The notes: generated by a model from the letters alone, not told the origin. Shown: positions 8,509-18,203, counted from the stretch's first letter. The stretch: 64,000 bases of DNA from Archangium violaceum (GCF_016859125.1 NZ_CP069338.1:4961501-5025500), one strand, 5' to 3'. Program-made: numbers and translations.

Positions 8509-9900
8509 ATGCTCAGACAGAAGTTGCTCGTCACGGGAATGCTTGTGCTGGCCGGAACGGCCGCGTGCGCCCAGGGGCGGTCCTCGAGGACCGAGACGTC
8601 GGCCACCGCCGCGTCGAAGCCTGGCGCCCAGGTGAAGACGAAGACGCTGAAGAACGGGTTGAAGGTCATCGTCTGGTCGGACCCGGACAACCCCAGCGTC
8701 TCCCTCTTCAACTTCTTCCGCGTGGGCAGCCGCAACGAGCGCCCCGGCATCACCGGCCTGTCCCACTTCTTCGAGCACATGATGTTCAACGGCGCGAAGA
8801 AGTATGGCCCCGGTGAGTTCGACCGCGTCATGGAGGCGCACGGCGGCCGCAACAACGCCTACACCTCCGAGGACGTCACCGTGTACCAGGACTGGTTCCC
8901 TCGCTCGGCGCTGGAGACCATCTTCGACCTGGAGGCGGACCGGCTGTCGAGCCTCGCCATCGATCCCAAGGTGGTGGAGAGCGAGCGTGGGGTCGTCTAC
9001 TCGGAGCGGCGCTCCAGCGTGGACAACAACAACGCCGGCCTGCTCATGGAGCAGGTGCAGGCCACCGCCTTCGTGGCCCACCCCTACCAGATTCCCGTCA
9101 TCGGCTGGCCCTCGGACATCGAGAGCTGGAAGCAGGAGGACCTGGAGCGCTACTTCCGCACCTACTACGCGCCCAACAACGCCACCCTCATCGTGGCGGG
9201 CGCGGTGACGCCCGAGGAGATCTTCTCGCTCGCGGAGAAGTACCTGGAGCCCATCCCCGCCCAGCCCGCGCCCGAGCCGGTGCGCACCGTGGAGCCGCCG
9301 CAGCAGGGCGAGCGCCGGGTGGTGGTGCGCAAGCTGGCGCAGGCGCCTCTGCTGCAGATGGCCTTCCACGGCCTGCGCGGCCGGGACGAGGACGCTCCCG
9401 CGCTCGATCTGCTGGTGCGCATCCTCACGGAGGGGGACTCCTCGCGGCTGCACCGGCGGCTGGTGGAGGAGGAACAGGTGGCCATCGCCGTGGGTGGCTA
9501 CCAGGGGGCGGGGTTCGATCCGTCGCTCACGTGGGTGTTGGTGGACCTGCCGCCCGGAGGGGACCTGGGGAAGGCGGAGAGGCTGCTCGACGAGGAGCTG
9601 GCGAAGGTGGTGTCCGAGGGCATCACCGACGCGGAGCTGCGCAAGGCGAAGAACATCGTCGTGGCGGACTTCTGGCGCAGCCTGGAGACCAACAGCGGCC
9701 GGGCGCAGGCGCTCGGCACCTACGAGGTGTTCCACGGGGACTGGCAGAAGCTCTTCGGCGCGACGGACCGCTATGAGGCGGTGACGCGCGAGCAGGTGCG
9801 GAAGGTGGCCGCGAAGGTATTCGCGAAGAACAACCGCACGGTGGGCGTGCTGGTACCCGAGGCGGGCTCGGACGAGGCGAAGAAGGAGGCGGCGCGATGA
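8509..9900 (+). CDS. M16 family zinc peptidase, catalytic subunit
   Basis: A 463-residue exported pitrilysin-type metallopeptidase. The first 23 residues form a signal sequence ending GTAACAQG; a lipoprotein cleavage at that cysteine is possible, but the -3 residue is not typical. The inverted zinc motif HFFEH is at 86-90 (His86, Glu89 as base, His90), and the downstream glutamates in [10 protein letters not shown] (Glu159, Glu166) fit the third ligand. The C-terminal half is the second M16 domain. GGAGAG precedes the ATG. The stop overlaps the next start as ATGA, so both peptidases are translationally coupled, as expected for an active/inactive M16 heterodimer in the periplasm or on the outer membrane. 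Confidence 0.92.
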   Translation: MLRQKLLVTGMLVLAGTAACAQGRSSRTETSATAASKPGAQVKTKTLKNGLKVIVWSDPDNPSVSLFNFFRVGSRNERPGITGLSHFFEHMMFNGAKKYGPGEFDRVMEAHGGRNNAYTSEDVTVYQDWFPRSALETIFDLEADRLSSLAIDPKVVESERGVVYSERRSSVDNNNAGLLMEQVQATAFVAHPYQIPVIGWPSDIESWKQEDLERYFRTYYAPNNATLIVAGAVTPEEIFSLAEKYLEPIPAQPAPEPVRTVEPPQQGERRVVVRKLAQAPLLQMAFHGLRGRDEDAPALDLLVRILTEGDSSRLHRRLVEEEQVAIAVGGYQGAGFDPSLTWVLVDLPPGGDLGKAERLLDEELAKVVSEGITDAELRKAKNIVVADFWRSLETNSGRAQALGTYEVFHGDWQKLFGATDRYEAVTREQVRKVAAKVFAKNNRTVGVLVPEAGSDEAKKEAAR

Positions 9901-11372
9901 CGGTGCTCAACGGGAAGGTGGCGCTCGCGGCGCTGCTGATGGCCTCCACGGCGGGGGCCCAGGACTCGAAGGCGGGGCAGGCTCCCACGGCGCAGCAGGC
10001 GCGCAAGGCCTCCGTGCAGGACGCGGTGAAGCTGCCCAAGGCGACCGTGTTGCAGCTGAAGAACGGCGCGAAGCTGCTCCTGGTGGAGAAGCACGAGGTA
10101 CCGCTGGTGGCCTTCAGCGCGATGGTGCGCGGCGGAGCCCTGGGTGACCCCGAGGGTAAGGAGGGGCTGGCCGCGCTCACCGCCGAGCTGCTCCAGAAGG
10201 GCGCCGGCAAGCGGGATGCCTGGCAGTTCGCCGAGGCGGTGGACAGCGTGGGCGGCTCGCTCTCGGTGAGCCCCGGCCGCGAGGCGCTCGATGTCCACGG
10301 ACAGTTCATGGCGCGCGACACCGCGCTCATGGTGGAACTGCTCTCGGACATGCTGATGCGGCCTCGCTTCGACGCCGCCGAGCTGGACAAGATGCGCGAG
10401 CGGATGGTGTCGGAGCTCGCCGCGCAGAAGGACGGCGACCTGCGCGGCCTCATTGGCACCTACTTCCAGGCGTTCCACTTCGGCGCGCACCCGTACGGGC
10501 GGCCGATGAGCGGCAGCGAGTCGTCCCTGGCCACGCTCACGCGTGAGGACGTGCTGGCGTACGCCAAGGCTCAGATGGGAGGAGATCGGCTCATCCTCTC
10601 GGTGGTGGGTGACTTCGACGCGAAGAAGCTCGCGAAGCAGCTCGAGGCGGCGCTCGGAGGATGGGCGCGCGCGTCCGCTCCGGCCCCGGTGGCCCCGCCC
10701 ACCCAGCCGGCGAAGGGCCGGCGTGTGCTGCTGGTGGACAAGCCGGATGCCACGCAGACGTACTTCTGGGCTGGCAACACCGGCATCTCGCGCACGGACC
10801 CCTCGCGCGTGGACGTGAGCCTGGCCAACACGGTGCTCGGCGGCCGTTTCACCTCGCTGCTCAACACGGCGCTGCGCGTGAAGTCCGGCCTCACCTACGG
10901 CGCCGGCTCGCTGGTGCTGGCCAACACCCAACCCGGGCCGTTCGCCATCTCCTCGTACACGAAGACGGAGTCCACCGGGCAGGCGCTGGACATGGCGCTG
11001 GACGTGCTCGCGAGCTACCGCCAGCAGGGCATGGACGACGCCACGCTCGCCTCCGCCAAGGCGTACGTGCTGGGCCAGTTCCCTCCCACCCTGGAGACGG
11101 GCCTGCAGATCGCCTCCAAGCTGTCCGAGCTCGCCTTCTACGGGCTGGACGCGAGCGACGTGGACGAGTTCGCCGCGAAGGTGGGCGGCGCGGACAAGGC
11201 GCGCATCCAGGCCGCCATCCAGCGCGTGGTGCCCTCCCGGGAGGACCTCACCCTGGTGCTCATCGGCAAGGCCTCGGACATCCGCGAGGTGGCGCGCAAG
11301 TACGGCACCGTCACCGAGATGAGCATCACCGACCCGCACTTCGCGCCCCAGGCCTCCGCGGCGAAGAAGTAG
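9897..11372 (+). CDS. M16 family peptidase, inactive partner subunit
   Basis: A 491-residue exported M16-fold protein with a signal peptide ending ASTAGAQ. Where the active partner has HFFEH, this one reads [10 protein letters not shown], so the zinc ligands are absent and it should be catalytically silent. The R-x...GLTYGAG element (about residues 325-335), which in two-component M16 peptidases contributes the substrate-binding Arg/Tyr pair, is present ([10 protein letters not shown]). The gene starts inside the stop of the catalytic subunit (ATGA), which supports one complex. Its expected role is shaping the substrate chamber for peptide degradation in the envelope. The natural substrates are unknown. 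Confidence 0.9.
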   Translation: MTVLNGKVALAALLMASTAGAQDSKAGQAPTAQQARKASVQDAVKLPKATVLQLKNGAKLLLVEKHEVPLVAFSAMVRGGALGDPEGKEGLAALTAELLQKGAGKRDAWQFAEAVDSVGGSLSVSPGREALDVHGQFMARDTALMVELLSDMLMRPRFDAAELDKMRERMVSELAAQKDGDLRGLIGTYFQAFHFGAHPYGRPMSGSESSLATLTREDVLAYAKAQMGGDRLILSVVGDFDAKKLAKQLEAALGGWARASAPAPVAPPTQPAKGRRVLLVDKPDATQTYFWAGNTGISRTDPSRVDVSLANTVLGGRFTSLLNTALRVKSGLTYGAGSLVLANTQPGPFAISSYTKTESTGQALDMALDVLASYRQQGMDDATLASAKAYVLGQFPPTLETGLQIASKLSELAFYGLDASDVDEFAAKVGGADKARIQAAIQRVVPSREDLTLVLIGKASDIREVARKYGTVTEMSITDPHFAPQASAAKK

Positions 11373-11396
11373 CGCCGCGGTCGTGCCGGACGTCCG

Positions 11397-11425
11397 CCTC
11401 CGCCCTCTCCCTCGGAGGGCGGAGG
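11397..11425. terminator. Bidirectional terminator hairpin between convergent genes
   Basis: A perfect 11-bp stem CCTCCGCCCTC (11397-11407) / GAGGGCGGAGG (11415-11425) with a 7-base loop sits between the stop of the M16 partner gene and the stop of the VOC gene. The symmetry suits termination from both sides; no long T tract is present. Confidence 0.6.
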
Positions 11426-11429
11426 TCGA

Positions 11430-11813
11430 TCAGCCCTGATAGAGCTGGATGAGATTGCCACACGTGTCGTCGAGGACGACGACGATCGTCGGCCCCATCT
11501 GCGTGGGCTCCGAACGGAACGCCACGCCCAGCTTCTTCATCCGTTCGTACTCCTTGTGGACATCCTCGACCGCGAAGGCCGTCAGGGGAATTCCCTGCTC
11601 ATGAAGTGCCTTCTGATATGTCTTCGCGGCCGGGTTCTCGTTTGGCTCGAGGAGTAGCTCGATGTCATCCGGGCCCTCGGGCGAGACGACGGTCAGCCAT
11701 TTGAACTTCCCTACCGGAAAGTCGTTCTTCTTCTTGAAGCCCATGACCTTCGTGTAGAACTCGAGGGCCTTGTCCTGATCATCGACCAGGACGCTCGTCA
11801 GCTTGATCTTCAT
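11430..11813 (-). CDS. VOC (glyoxalase/bleomycin-resistance) superfamily protein
   Basis: The frame encodes 127 residues with two beta-alpha-beta-beta-beta modules typical of the vicinal oxygen chelate fold. The first opens KLTSVLVDDQDKALEFYT and the second carries AFAVEDVHKEYERMKKLG and ends with VVLDDTCGNLIQLYQ. The fold binds a divalent metal and acts in isomerase, dioxygenase or drug-sequestering roles. This short form is the common single-domain type with no assigned substrate. Typical metal ligands (His, Glu) are only partly visible: Glu at IELLLEP, but no clear His on the first strand. It is cytoplasmic, with no evident operon partner. Confidence 0.85.
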   Translation of the reverse strand: MKIKLTSVLVDDQDKALEFYTKVMGFKKKNDFPVGKFKWLTVVSPEGPDDIELLLEPNENPAAKTYQKALHEQGIPLTAFAVEDVHKEYERMKKLGVAFRSEPTQMGPTIVVVLDDTCGNLIQLYQG

Positions 11814-11852
11814 GACTGGCTCCGTTCCATTGTCTGCTTCTGGTTCTGGCTT

Positions 11853-13124
11853 CTACTTCTGTAGCGCCGCGTAGCGGCCCATGCACCGCTGGAAGCGCTT
11901 GTTCACCGATTGGGCGAACCAGGCGGTGGAGCGATCCCCGCTGAGCTTCGGGCTCCGGATGGTCACCGTGGGGAGCTGGGCGTACTCAGGGGCCTGGCCC
12001 GTCACCTCCTGGTACGTGTTCTTGATGGCGCTCCAGGTGTCCGTCTCCTCGAAGTCGAGCTCCTTCTCCTTCCGCACGTCCTTGCGCACCCGCCGCTCGC
12101 TCAGGTCCGGCGCGTATCGCCGCCGGAAGGCGAGGATCGCCTTCAATGAATTGCTGTCCTCGTCCAGCGGCTCGCCCTGCTTGTCGTAGGCGAGCAGGTC
12201 CCCATCCGGCACCAGCTGGATTCCCGTGAGGCGGCTCACCTGCCGTTGTATCGCCGCGTTGCGCGAGGCATAGAAGCCCGCGTTGTAGTCCGCGAAGCGG
12301 TAGATGGGGTCGTTGTAGTGCGCCTCGTAGCCGAGCAGCCGCGCCGTGCCGTAGTACACCCCACCGCCCCGTGTGTAGAGCTCCTCTCGCACCCGCTGCA
12401 GCGCGCGCTCGTCCCCACCGGCCAGCTCCTCCGAGAAGCGCACGCTCACCTGCATGGAGCCGGCGGTGGTGATGGGGTTGAGGTCCTCCAGCCGCGTGGA
12501 CTTGAAGAGGCGGCTCGCGAGCTCCGCCGCGGTGTACGTCTTCGGGTACTCCGTCTCGTAGTACTCCAACAGCTCGCGGAAGATGCGGTCCAGATCCCTC
12601 TCCGTTCTCACCTGTGCCAGCCGCTGCTCGAAGGTCCGCGTCTGCCCCGGCGCCTTGCCCTCGAGCAGGGCCTTCACCGCCGGAGGCCCGAGTGGGCCCA
12701 GCTTGTCCGCGTAGGCGTCCAGCCGCTGCTGGACGATGCGTGCCAGTCCCTTCACCGGAGGGTTGGCCTGGAAGCCCGACTCCTGCTCGATGACGGCGAA
12801 CACCGAGCACACCGCCTCCGCCGAGGGGTGCAGCCGATGCGCGTCCAACGCGGCCAGCACGTCCTCCGCCCAACCCTCCCGGTCCTTCACGTCCGGAGGC
12901 ACCAGCTGTGTCGCCTGCTCCACGGTGACGCGCGGGGGCAGGGGGGGCGTGGGGCGCACGTTGCGGCTGCAGGCGCTCAGCACCAGGAGCGCGCACAGCG
13001 GCAGCCACCCGAGGCCGCGCCCTACAATTGACAACCGTGCCCGGTTCCCCGTCCCCCGGAGTGAGACGAGTGGAGAGCAATCGACGTTCATTGCTTTTGA
13101 ATCAGATACAGAACTGAAATCCAT
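11853..13124 (-). CDS. DUF1615-type lipoprotein
   Basis: The frame gives 423 residues from the ATG at 13124, which has AAGAGG seven bases upstream. ATG 13091 and a TTG further in would give a more ordinary signal peptide, so the start is uncertain. The lipoprotein signal ends CALLVLSACS (lipobox LSAC). The mature part contains FAVIEQESGFQANPPVKGL and later SMQVSVRFSEEL and YGTARLLGYEAHYNDPIYRF, which match my recollection of the DUF1615 family. Its glutamate-centred VIEQESGF resembles lytic transglycosylases, so peptidoglycan cleavage is a reasonable but unproven role. It is divergent from the M4 protease gene. Confidence 0.7.
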   Translation of the reverse strand: MDFSSVSDSKAMNVDCSPLVSLRGTGNRARLSIVGRGLGWLPLCALLVLSACSRNVRPTPPLPPRVTVEQATQLVPPDVKDREGWAEDVLAALDAHRLHPSAEAVCSVFAVIEQESGFQANPPVKGLARIVQQRLDAYADKLGPLGPPAVKALLEGKAPGQTRTFEQRLAQVRTERDLDRIFRELLEYYETEYPKTYTAAELASRLFKSTRLEDLNPITTAGSMQVSVRFSEELAGGDERALQRVREELYTRGGGVYYGTARLLGYEAHYNDPIYRFADYNAGFYASRNAAIQRQVSRLTGIQLVPDGDLLAYDKQGEPLDEDSNSLKAILAFRRRYAPDLSERRVRKDVRKEKELDFEETDTWSAIKNTYQEVTGQAPEYAQLPTVTIRSPKLSGDRSTAWFAQSVNKRFQRCMGRYAALQK

Positions 13125-13193
13125 GACGGCCTCTTGGGCATGGCCTTCTTTGTATGTCAAGGAATGCGCGCCTTCTTTCAGAGAGGTAGTGCA

Positions 13194-15413
13194 TTGGCTA
13201 ATCGGGTTCTGAGGACGTTCTGTGTGGCGTGGCTGGGTGCGAGTCTCGCTGCCTGTGGTTCGACGGTGGAAGTCAACGAGGAGGCGGTTCGGGCGGGTGA
13301 CAAGGATGTGGACATCCAGGCCGCGCTGGCGCGCTTCAAGGACGTGCGCGTCGTGGGCAGCGAGGCCGGTGTTCCGTACGCCGTGACGGGCAGATTGGGC
13401 CGGCTGTCGGCGGCGGGGGAGGTGGGGGAGCTGCGCGCCAGGGACGAGCTGCGCCAGGTGGTGACGGACATCGCCCCGGCGTTCCGCGTGAGCGGCGAGG
13501 ACCTGGTGTTCAAGCGGGCCTCGGTGGATGCACAGGGTCACCGGCACCTGCGCTTCCAGCAGACCCTCAACGGGCTGCGCGTGGTGGGCGGCGAGCTCAT
13601 CCTGCACGCGGATGGCGAGGGGCTCATCTACGCCGCCAACGGCTCGGCTCGGACGGGTGAGCAGGTGTCCGCCGAGGCGAAGGTGGCTCCCGAGGCCGCG
13701 CTGAAGGTCGCCGTGGAGGGGTCCTCCGCGCGCGGCGCCGCCGCTCAGGGCGATGCACAGCGGGTCTACCTGCGCACCGAGCACAGCGCGGAGCCGCGGC
13801 TGGCGTACGAGGTACGCGTGAAGGGCGAGCGCGACGGCATGCCCGCCGACGACCTCGTCTACGTGGATGCGCAGCGCGGCGACATCCTGCTGGTGAACCC
13901 ACTCATCCACTCGGCCCTCAATCGCAAGGTGTACTCGGCCGAGAACGGCTCGAGCACGCCGGGTACCCTCAAGCGCAGCGAAGGCAGCGCCGCCACGGGC
14001 GACAACCACGTCGACACCAACTACGACAAGCTCGGCGACACCTACAACTGCTACAAGACGCTGTTCGGCCGCGACTCCATCGACAACGCGGGCGGCGCGC
14101 TCATCAGCACCGTCCACTACGGCAGCAACTACGTCAACGCCTACTGGGACGGTACCCAGATGGTGTACGGCGATGGTGACGGCGTGAACTCCATCGAGCT
14201 GGGCCTGGACCTGGACGTGACCGTGCACGAGCTCACCCACGCCGTGACGGACGCGGAGTCGGACCTCATCTACTCGGATGAGTCCGGTGGTCTCAACGAG
14301 TCCATGTCCGACATCTTCGCCGGCGTGTGCGAGAGCTGGATGCGCGACTGGGCCACGACTCCCGACATCTTCATGGTCGGCGAGGACATCTGGACGCCGG
14401 GCACCGCCGACGATGCGCTGCGCTACATGGACGATCCGGCGAAGGACGGCGACTCGCTCGACTACTTCCCGGACTACTCCTCGGGCGTGGACGTGCACTA
14501 CAGCTCCGGTATCCCCAACCTGGTGTTCTCGCTGCTGTCCAAGGGTGGCACGCACCCGCGCGGCAAGACGAGCAACGCCGTACCGGCCATTGGCCCGGAG
14601 AAGGCCGGCCGCATCTTCTACAAGGCCAACACGGATCTCTTCACGTCCAGTACCACGTTCGAGCAGGCCAAGACGTACACGGTGCAGGCCGCCGAGGCGC
14701 TCTTCGGCGTGGGCTCGGCCGAGGCCGCGGCGGTCACCGAGGCCTGGAAGGCCGTGGGGGTGCCCGCGCCGCCGCCGGTGACCACTCCGCTGAGCAATGA
14801 CGTCGCGGTGAGCATCGCCGGCAGTACCGGCAACAAGCAGTACTACACGCTGGAGGTCCCCCCGGGTCATACCAACCTGGTGTTCAACACGAGCGGCGGC
14901 ACGGGTGATGTGGACCTGTACGTGAGGTTCGGCGCGGCGCCGACCACCGGCACCTTCGACTGCCGTTCGTGGGCGACTGGCAACACGGAGAGCTGCACCT
15001 TCGCCAACCCGGCCGCAGGGACCTGGTACGTGTTGGTCAACGCGTACACCACGTACTCGGGTGCCTCCCTCGTGGGCACCTACAGCGGCGGCAGTGGCGG
15101 CGGTACGGGCACGCCGGTGTCCACCTCGGTCAGCGGCAGCGTGTCCAGGAACGATAACGTCCATCACGGCCCGTATAACGTGTTGGCGGGCTCCACCTTC
15201 AAGGTGGTGATGACGGGCTCGGGTGACCCCGACCTGTACGTCCGCTTCGGCTCGGAGCCCACCACCACCAGCTACAACTGCCGTCCGTACCTCTCGGGCG
15301 CCTCCGAGACGTGCAAGCTGACGGTGCCGGCGGGCCAGAGCAGCGCGTACATCATGGTGCGCGGCTACACCTCGGCCACCTACAGGCTGGCCATCGACTA
15401 CACGCGGCCGTAG
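13194..15413 (+). CDS. Secreted M4 (thermolysin-like) metalloprotease with two PPC domains
   Basis: I prefer the TTG at 13194 because GAGAGGT lies six bases upstream and it opens a compact lipoprotein signal with a perfect LAAC lipobox; ATGs at 13140 and 13164 are alternatives. From 13194 the protein has 739 residues. An FTP/PepSY-like propeptide (about 30-220) precedes the M4 catalytic domain with HELTH at 345-349 and GGLNES, whose Glu369 is the third zinc ligand. Two C-terminal prepeptidase (PPC) beta domains (about 540-640 and 650-738) each contain DxDLYVRFG-like cores. It should digest extracellular protein, as in predatory feeding. Lipidation together with a PPC tail suggests surface display before release. 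Confidence 0.92.
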   Translation: MANRVLRTFCVAWLGASLAACGSTVEVNEEAVRAGDKDVDIQAALARFKDVRVVGSEAGVPYAVTGRLGRLSAAGEVGELRARDELRQVVTDIAPAFRVSGEDLVFKRASVDAQGHRHLRFQQTLNGLRVVGGELILHADGEGLIYAANGSARTGEQVSAEAKVAPEAALKVAVEGSSARGAAAQGDAQRVYLRTEHSAEPRLAYEVRVKGERDGMPADDLVYVDAQRGDILLVNPLIHSALNRKVYSAENGSSTPGTLKRSEGSAATGDNHVDTNYDKLGDTYNCYKTLFGRDSIDNAGGALISTVHYGSNYVNAYWDGTQMVYGDGDGVNSIELGLDLDVTVHELTHAVTDAESDLIYSDESGGLNESMSDIFAGVCESWMRDWATTPDIFMVGEDIWTPGTADDALRYMDDPAKDGDSLDYFPDYSSGVDVHYSSGIPNLVFSLLSKGGTHPRGKTSNAVPAIGPEKAGRIFYKANTDLFTSSTTFEQAKTYTVQAAEALFGVGSAEAAAVTEAWKAVGVPAPPPVTTPLSNDVAVSIAGSTGNKQYYTLEVPPGHTNLVFNTSGGTGDVDLYVRFGAAPTTGTFDCRSWATGNTESCTFANPAAGTWYVLVNAYTTYSGASLVGTYSGGSGGGTGTPVSTSVSGSVSRNDNVHHGPYNVLAGSTFKVVMTGSGDPDLYVRFGSEPTTTSYNCRPYLSGASETCKLTVPAGQSSAYIMVRGYTSATYRLAIDYTRP

Positions 15414-15435
15414 TCCTGGTGAATCGGTGCGGCGA

Positions 15436-15472
15436 ACGGCGGGCGGCTGTCCTCGTGGGGGCCGCCCGTCGT
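15436..15472. terminator. Bidirectional terminator hairpin between convergent genes
   Basis: A 12-bp stem (ACGGCGGGCGGC at 15436-15447 with GCCGCCCGTCGT at 15461-15472, one G-U pair) and a 13-base loop lies between the M4 protease stop and the stop of the opposing lipoprotein gene. Confidence 0.6.
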
Positions 15473-15486
15473 CTTCCAGGGAGGCC

Positions 15487-16146
15487 TCAGCGCCGCAGCA
15501 CGATGTCGCGCGCGAGGCTCTCCCCACGGCCCACCAGGTCGAACGAGGCCCGCACGGGAGTGCCCTCGGTGATGTTCTTCAGCGGGATGCGGCGGCCCCG
15601 GCTCAGACCCCGGCTGCGGCCGTCGATGCGCAGCTCGTAGACGTTGCCCTCGTCGTCGCTCACCTCGATGGTGCCGGAGCGCACGCGCTTCACCCGGCCA
15701 TCCACGGTGCCGGTGGCGATGGTGATCTCCTCCACGGGCGCGCTGGCGGAGATGCGCGTGTTTCCCGCTCGCGCCGACTCCGCGGTTTCGCTCAACCAGA
15801 TGCGGTCCTCATCCTCCAGCAGGGGGCGGGTGGCCCGGCGCTCCTCCCGCTCCCAGGTGCCGGAGTCCGTCTCCAACAGTCGCGAGGTCTCTTCCTCCGC
15901 GTGAGTGACCGTCGCGGCCAGCGTGGGCTCGGGTTCGGGTGGAGGCTCGGCGTCCCGGGTCTCCGTGGGAGGAGGCTCCGGCAACTCGACGAAGGCGGTG
16001 GGACGGGCGGGAGGTGACTCGCGTGGGGCCTCGGAGACGGCCGAGCGCGCGGAGGCGGCCGTCACCGCGACCTCCGGCTTCTGGCATCCCGTTGCACAGA
16101 GGACACACCAGCTCACCCACCCCAACCCCGCCGCCCATTTCGACAT
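15487..16146 (-). CDS. Lipoprotein of unknown function with a Pro/Glu-rich linker
   Basis: The ATG at 16146 opens a lipoprotein signal (MSKWAAGLGWVSW...CATGCQ), giving 219 residues. Residues 25-90 are a low-complexity Pro/Glu/Thr linker (PEPPPTETRDAEPPPEPEP). Residues 140-215 form a small beta-rich domain starting TIATGTVDGRVKRVRSGTIE and containing YELRIDGRSRG, which reads like an OB- or KOW-type barrel holding a modified-value pattern seen in DUF-type envelope proteins. No catalytic residues are visible. It lies 91 bases downstream of the M48 peptidase gene on the same strand and could be co-transcribed with it. Confidence 0.65.
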   Translation of the reverse strand: MSKWAAGLGWVSWCVLCATGCQKPEVAVTAASARSAVSEAPRESPPARPTAFVELPEPPPTETRDAEPPPEPEPTLAATVTHAEEETSRLLETDSGTWEREERRATRPLLEDEDRIWLSETAESARAGNTRISASAPVEEITIATGTVDGRVKRVRSGTIEVSDDEGNVYELRIDGRSRGLSRGRRIPLKNITEGTPVRASFDLVGRGESLARDIVLRR

Positions 16147-16237
16147 CCCACGCTCCCCTCGCTCGCCTGCTTGGGGAAGGTGGTGCTCCGGGGCCGGCAC
16201 GGCAAGCCACGCGCCCGGAGGTCTGTCCAGTGGTGGC

Positions 16238-17077
16238 TCAGCGCACGGCGCCGCCGACCTGGGCCTGGATGTCCTGGAAGTCCCGGCTGACGATGGCCTG
16301 CTGGCCGCCGCCATAGCCGCGCGACTGGATGAGGGAGTTCACCTCTTTCGCGCGGGCTCCGGGGTCCGGGTGGGTGGCGAAGAAGGACGCCACGAAGTTG
16401 GGGCTGGAGCCCTGCATCTTCTCGAGCTTGCTGAAGAAGCGCGCCATCGCGGCCGGGTCATAGCCCGCGGTATCCAGGTACTGCAGGCCGCGCTTGTCCG
16501 CCTCGCGCTCCATGCCTCGGGTGTACGCAGAGAGGTAGCCCTGGGCGGCGATGGCGCTGCCGACCTGGGCGAGGAGGTTCGGATCCTTACCGAGCAGGAT
16601 TTGTTGCAGGGTGCCCAGGCCCACCTGGCTGGCGAGCTGTTGCCGCGCATGGCCCGAGGTGACGTGGGCGATCTCGTGACCGAGCACCGAGGCGAGCTCC
16701 GCTTCGTTGCTCGCCGCGCGGATGAGGCCCGAGTAGACGAAGATGTGACCACCGGGCAGAGCGAAGGCGTTGACGGTGTCGGGTGCGTCGATCACGGTGA
16801 ACTGGAAGTTGAACGGCCGCTCTTCCTTGGGGGACTGGGCGACGAGGCGCTGGCCGAGGGTTTCCACATAGCTCTGCACCTGTGGATCGTTGAGGACCTT
16901 CTCCTGCTGCTTCACCTCGGCGGCGAGCTGGTCTCCAATCTTCTTCTCTTCTTCGGGGCCGAGGACGAGCTCGCCGACGGCGCGGGTGGCGGGGCGGGTA
17001 GCCGAGGCCACGGTGCTGCAACCCGAGCCGAGCAGGAGCCCTAGCAGGGCGGTGGCGGGAATCAGATACAATCTCAT
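16238..17077 (-). CDS. M48 family zinc metalloprotease lipoprotein
   Basis: The ATG at 17077 opens a signal peptide with lipobox-like GSGC; 279 residues. The zinc motif HEIAH is at 134-138 and the third ligand lies in MEREADKRGLQYL. The ...NAFALPGGHIFVYSGL segment before it is characteristic of the BepA/LoiP/YfgC branch of M48. These periplasmic peptidases check outer-membrane protein assembly and remove misfolded proteins. The BepA-type TPR tail is absent, so this is closer to the short LoiP-like form. The next gene on the strand is the Pro/Glu-rich lipoprotein. Confidence 0.92.
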   Translation of the reverse strand: MRLYLIPATALLGLLLGSGCSTVASATRPATRAVGELVLGPEEEKKIGDQLAAEVKQQEKVLNDPQVQSYVETLGQRLVAQSPKEERPFNFQFTVIDAPDTVNAFALPGGHIFVYSGLIRAASNEAELASVLGHEIAHVTSGHARQQLASQVGLGTLQQILLGKDPNLLAQVGSAIAAQGYLSAYTRGMEREADKRGLQYLDTAGYDPAAMARFFSKLEKMQGSSPNFVASFFATHPDPGARAKEVNSLIQSRGYGGGQQAIVSRDFQDIQAQVGGAVR

Positions 17078-17169
17078 GCGAGTCCAGATGCGCACCGGAC
17101 ACAGGAGGAACAACGTTTCGCCTGTCCTCCGGGAGAGGGTCATGCGAGCGGCCGAGCGCCCGTGCAGGT

Positions 17170-17206
17170 CCCCTCTCCCCCTGGGAGAGGGCTAGGGTGA
17201 GGGTAT
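17170..17206 (-). repeat. Dispersed hairpin repeat, copy b, supplying a stop codon
   Basis: On the minus strand the copy reads ACCCTCACCCTAG followed by the stem CCCTCTCCC/GGGAGAGGG (plus-strand arms 17171-17179 and 17183-17191, 3-base loop). The TAG inside the element is the stop codon of the adjacent membrane hydrolase gene, so the repeat overlaps its last codons. Confidence 0.7.
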
Positions 17207-18199
17207 GCCCTTCACCGAGCGCCAGCGCTCGAGCAGTTCCCGCGCACTGCCACCGCGCTCGAGCCGGGCCTCCCTCACCGAGAGGTCTGGCTCCACCTCC
17301 AGGACGAACGTGAGCGTGGGCTCGCCGTGCAGGTGGTAGCGCAGATCTCCAATGCGCACCGACGTCCGTCCCCCCTCACCGGGAGCCGAGGAGACAACGG
17401 GAAAGCGAGCCCAGGCGAGCGCCTCGTGCACGGTGGGCACCGCGCGCAGGGTCGCGGTGAGCACGTCCGGAGCAGGCCGGGCCAGACGGCGCTCCTCGAG
17501 AGGAGGCTCTCCGGGGGACACCGTGCCGGCCACGTACTCGGAAGGGAGGACGGCCACGTAGCGCCAGGTGGTGAGCGAGAGCCACGCGGGGAAGACCTGC
17601 ACGCGCTCGGCGGAGGGCCAGGCCTCGCGGACCCGGGAGGTCAACGTGGCCTGGAGCACGCCGCGCAGGCCCACGTACGCGGCCGAGCACGCGAGCCCCA
17701 CGAGCAGGGCGCGCCGCCAGTGCGTCCGGCGCCGCCAGGCCACCCCCGCCCCCACGAGCAGGGGGAGGGTGACGAGCGGATCCACCACCATCGTCCAGTC
17801 GAGCGTGAGGCGCTGGTCGGAGAAGGGGAGGAGGAGCCGGGTACCCCAGCCGGTCCACAGGTCGGGCAGCAGGTGCGCGACGGCGAGCGCGAGCAGGCTG
17901 GAGACGTAGACGGGGAGGAAGCGGGCGCGGCGGAAGAAGAGCAGGGCGAGCCCGGTGGCGGCGAGTGCCATGACGGGGGCGAAGGCGAGCGCGTGCGACA
18001 GGCCCCGGTGGGCGCGCAGGGCGTGGTCGACGGAGTTGGCGGCGGGCAGGAGGGTGTCGAGGTCGGGCAGCTCGGCGGCGAGGACGGAGCCGAGGAGCAC
18101 GGCCTTGTCGGTGGGCGAGAGGGGCGAACCGGCGGGGGCCTCGGGGCGGCGCAGCGCGCCGAGGGCCAGGCCCAGCAACCCATGGGTGAGGTTGTCCAT
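17192..18199 (-). CDS. YdjM/DUF457-like inner-membrane metal-dependent hydrolase
   Basis: A 335-residue membrane protein starting MDNLTHGLLGLALG, which is the signature opening of the LexA-regulated YdjM-like family. Conserved metal-type residues appear as DNLTHG, LPDLDTLLP and HRGLSHAL. Several hydrophobic segments cover residues 30-190, followed by a soluble C-terminal part of about 150 residues. The ATG at 18199 lies 4 bases after the stop of the Cys-rich gene, in the same tight operon as the acyl-CoA dehydrogenase gene. Enzymatic activity in this family is annotated by motif, so the substrate is unknown. The final codons fall in a dispersed repeat. Confidence 0.8.
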   Translation of the reverse strand: MDNLTHGLLGLALGALRRPEAPAGSPLSPTDKAVLLGSVLAAELPDLDTLLPAANSVDHALRAHRGLSHALAFAPVMALAATGLALLFFRRARFLPVYVSSLLALAVAHLLPDLWTGWGTRLLLPFSDQRLTLDWTMVVDPLVTLPLLVGAGVAWRRRTHWRRALLVGLACSAAYVGLRGVLQATLTSRVREAWPSAERVQVFPAWLSLTTWRYVAVLPSEYVAGTVSPGEPPLEERRLARPAPDVLTATLRAVPTVHEALAWARFPVVSSAPGEGGRTSVRIGDLRYHLHGEPTLTFVLEVEPDLSVREARLERGGSARELLERWRSVKGIPSP

Positions 18200-18203
18200 C
18201 GCG

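Noticed and set aside
11853-15527. One minus-strand open frame of 1224 codons
   Set aside because: Only its 3' third encodes a real protein (DUF1615). The front part is antisense to the M4 protease and lacks any domain.
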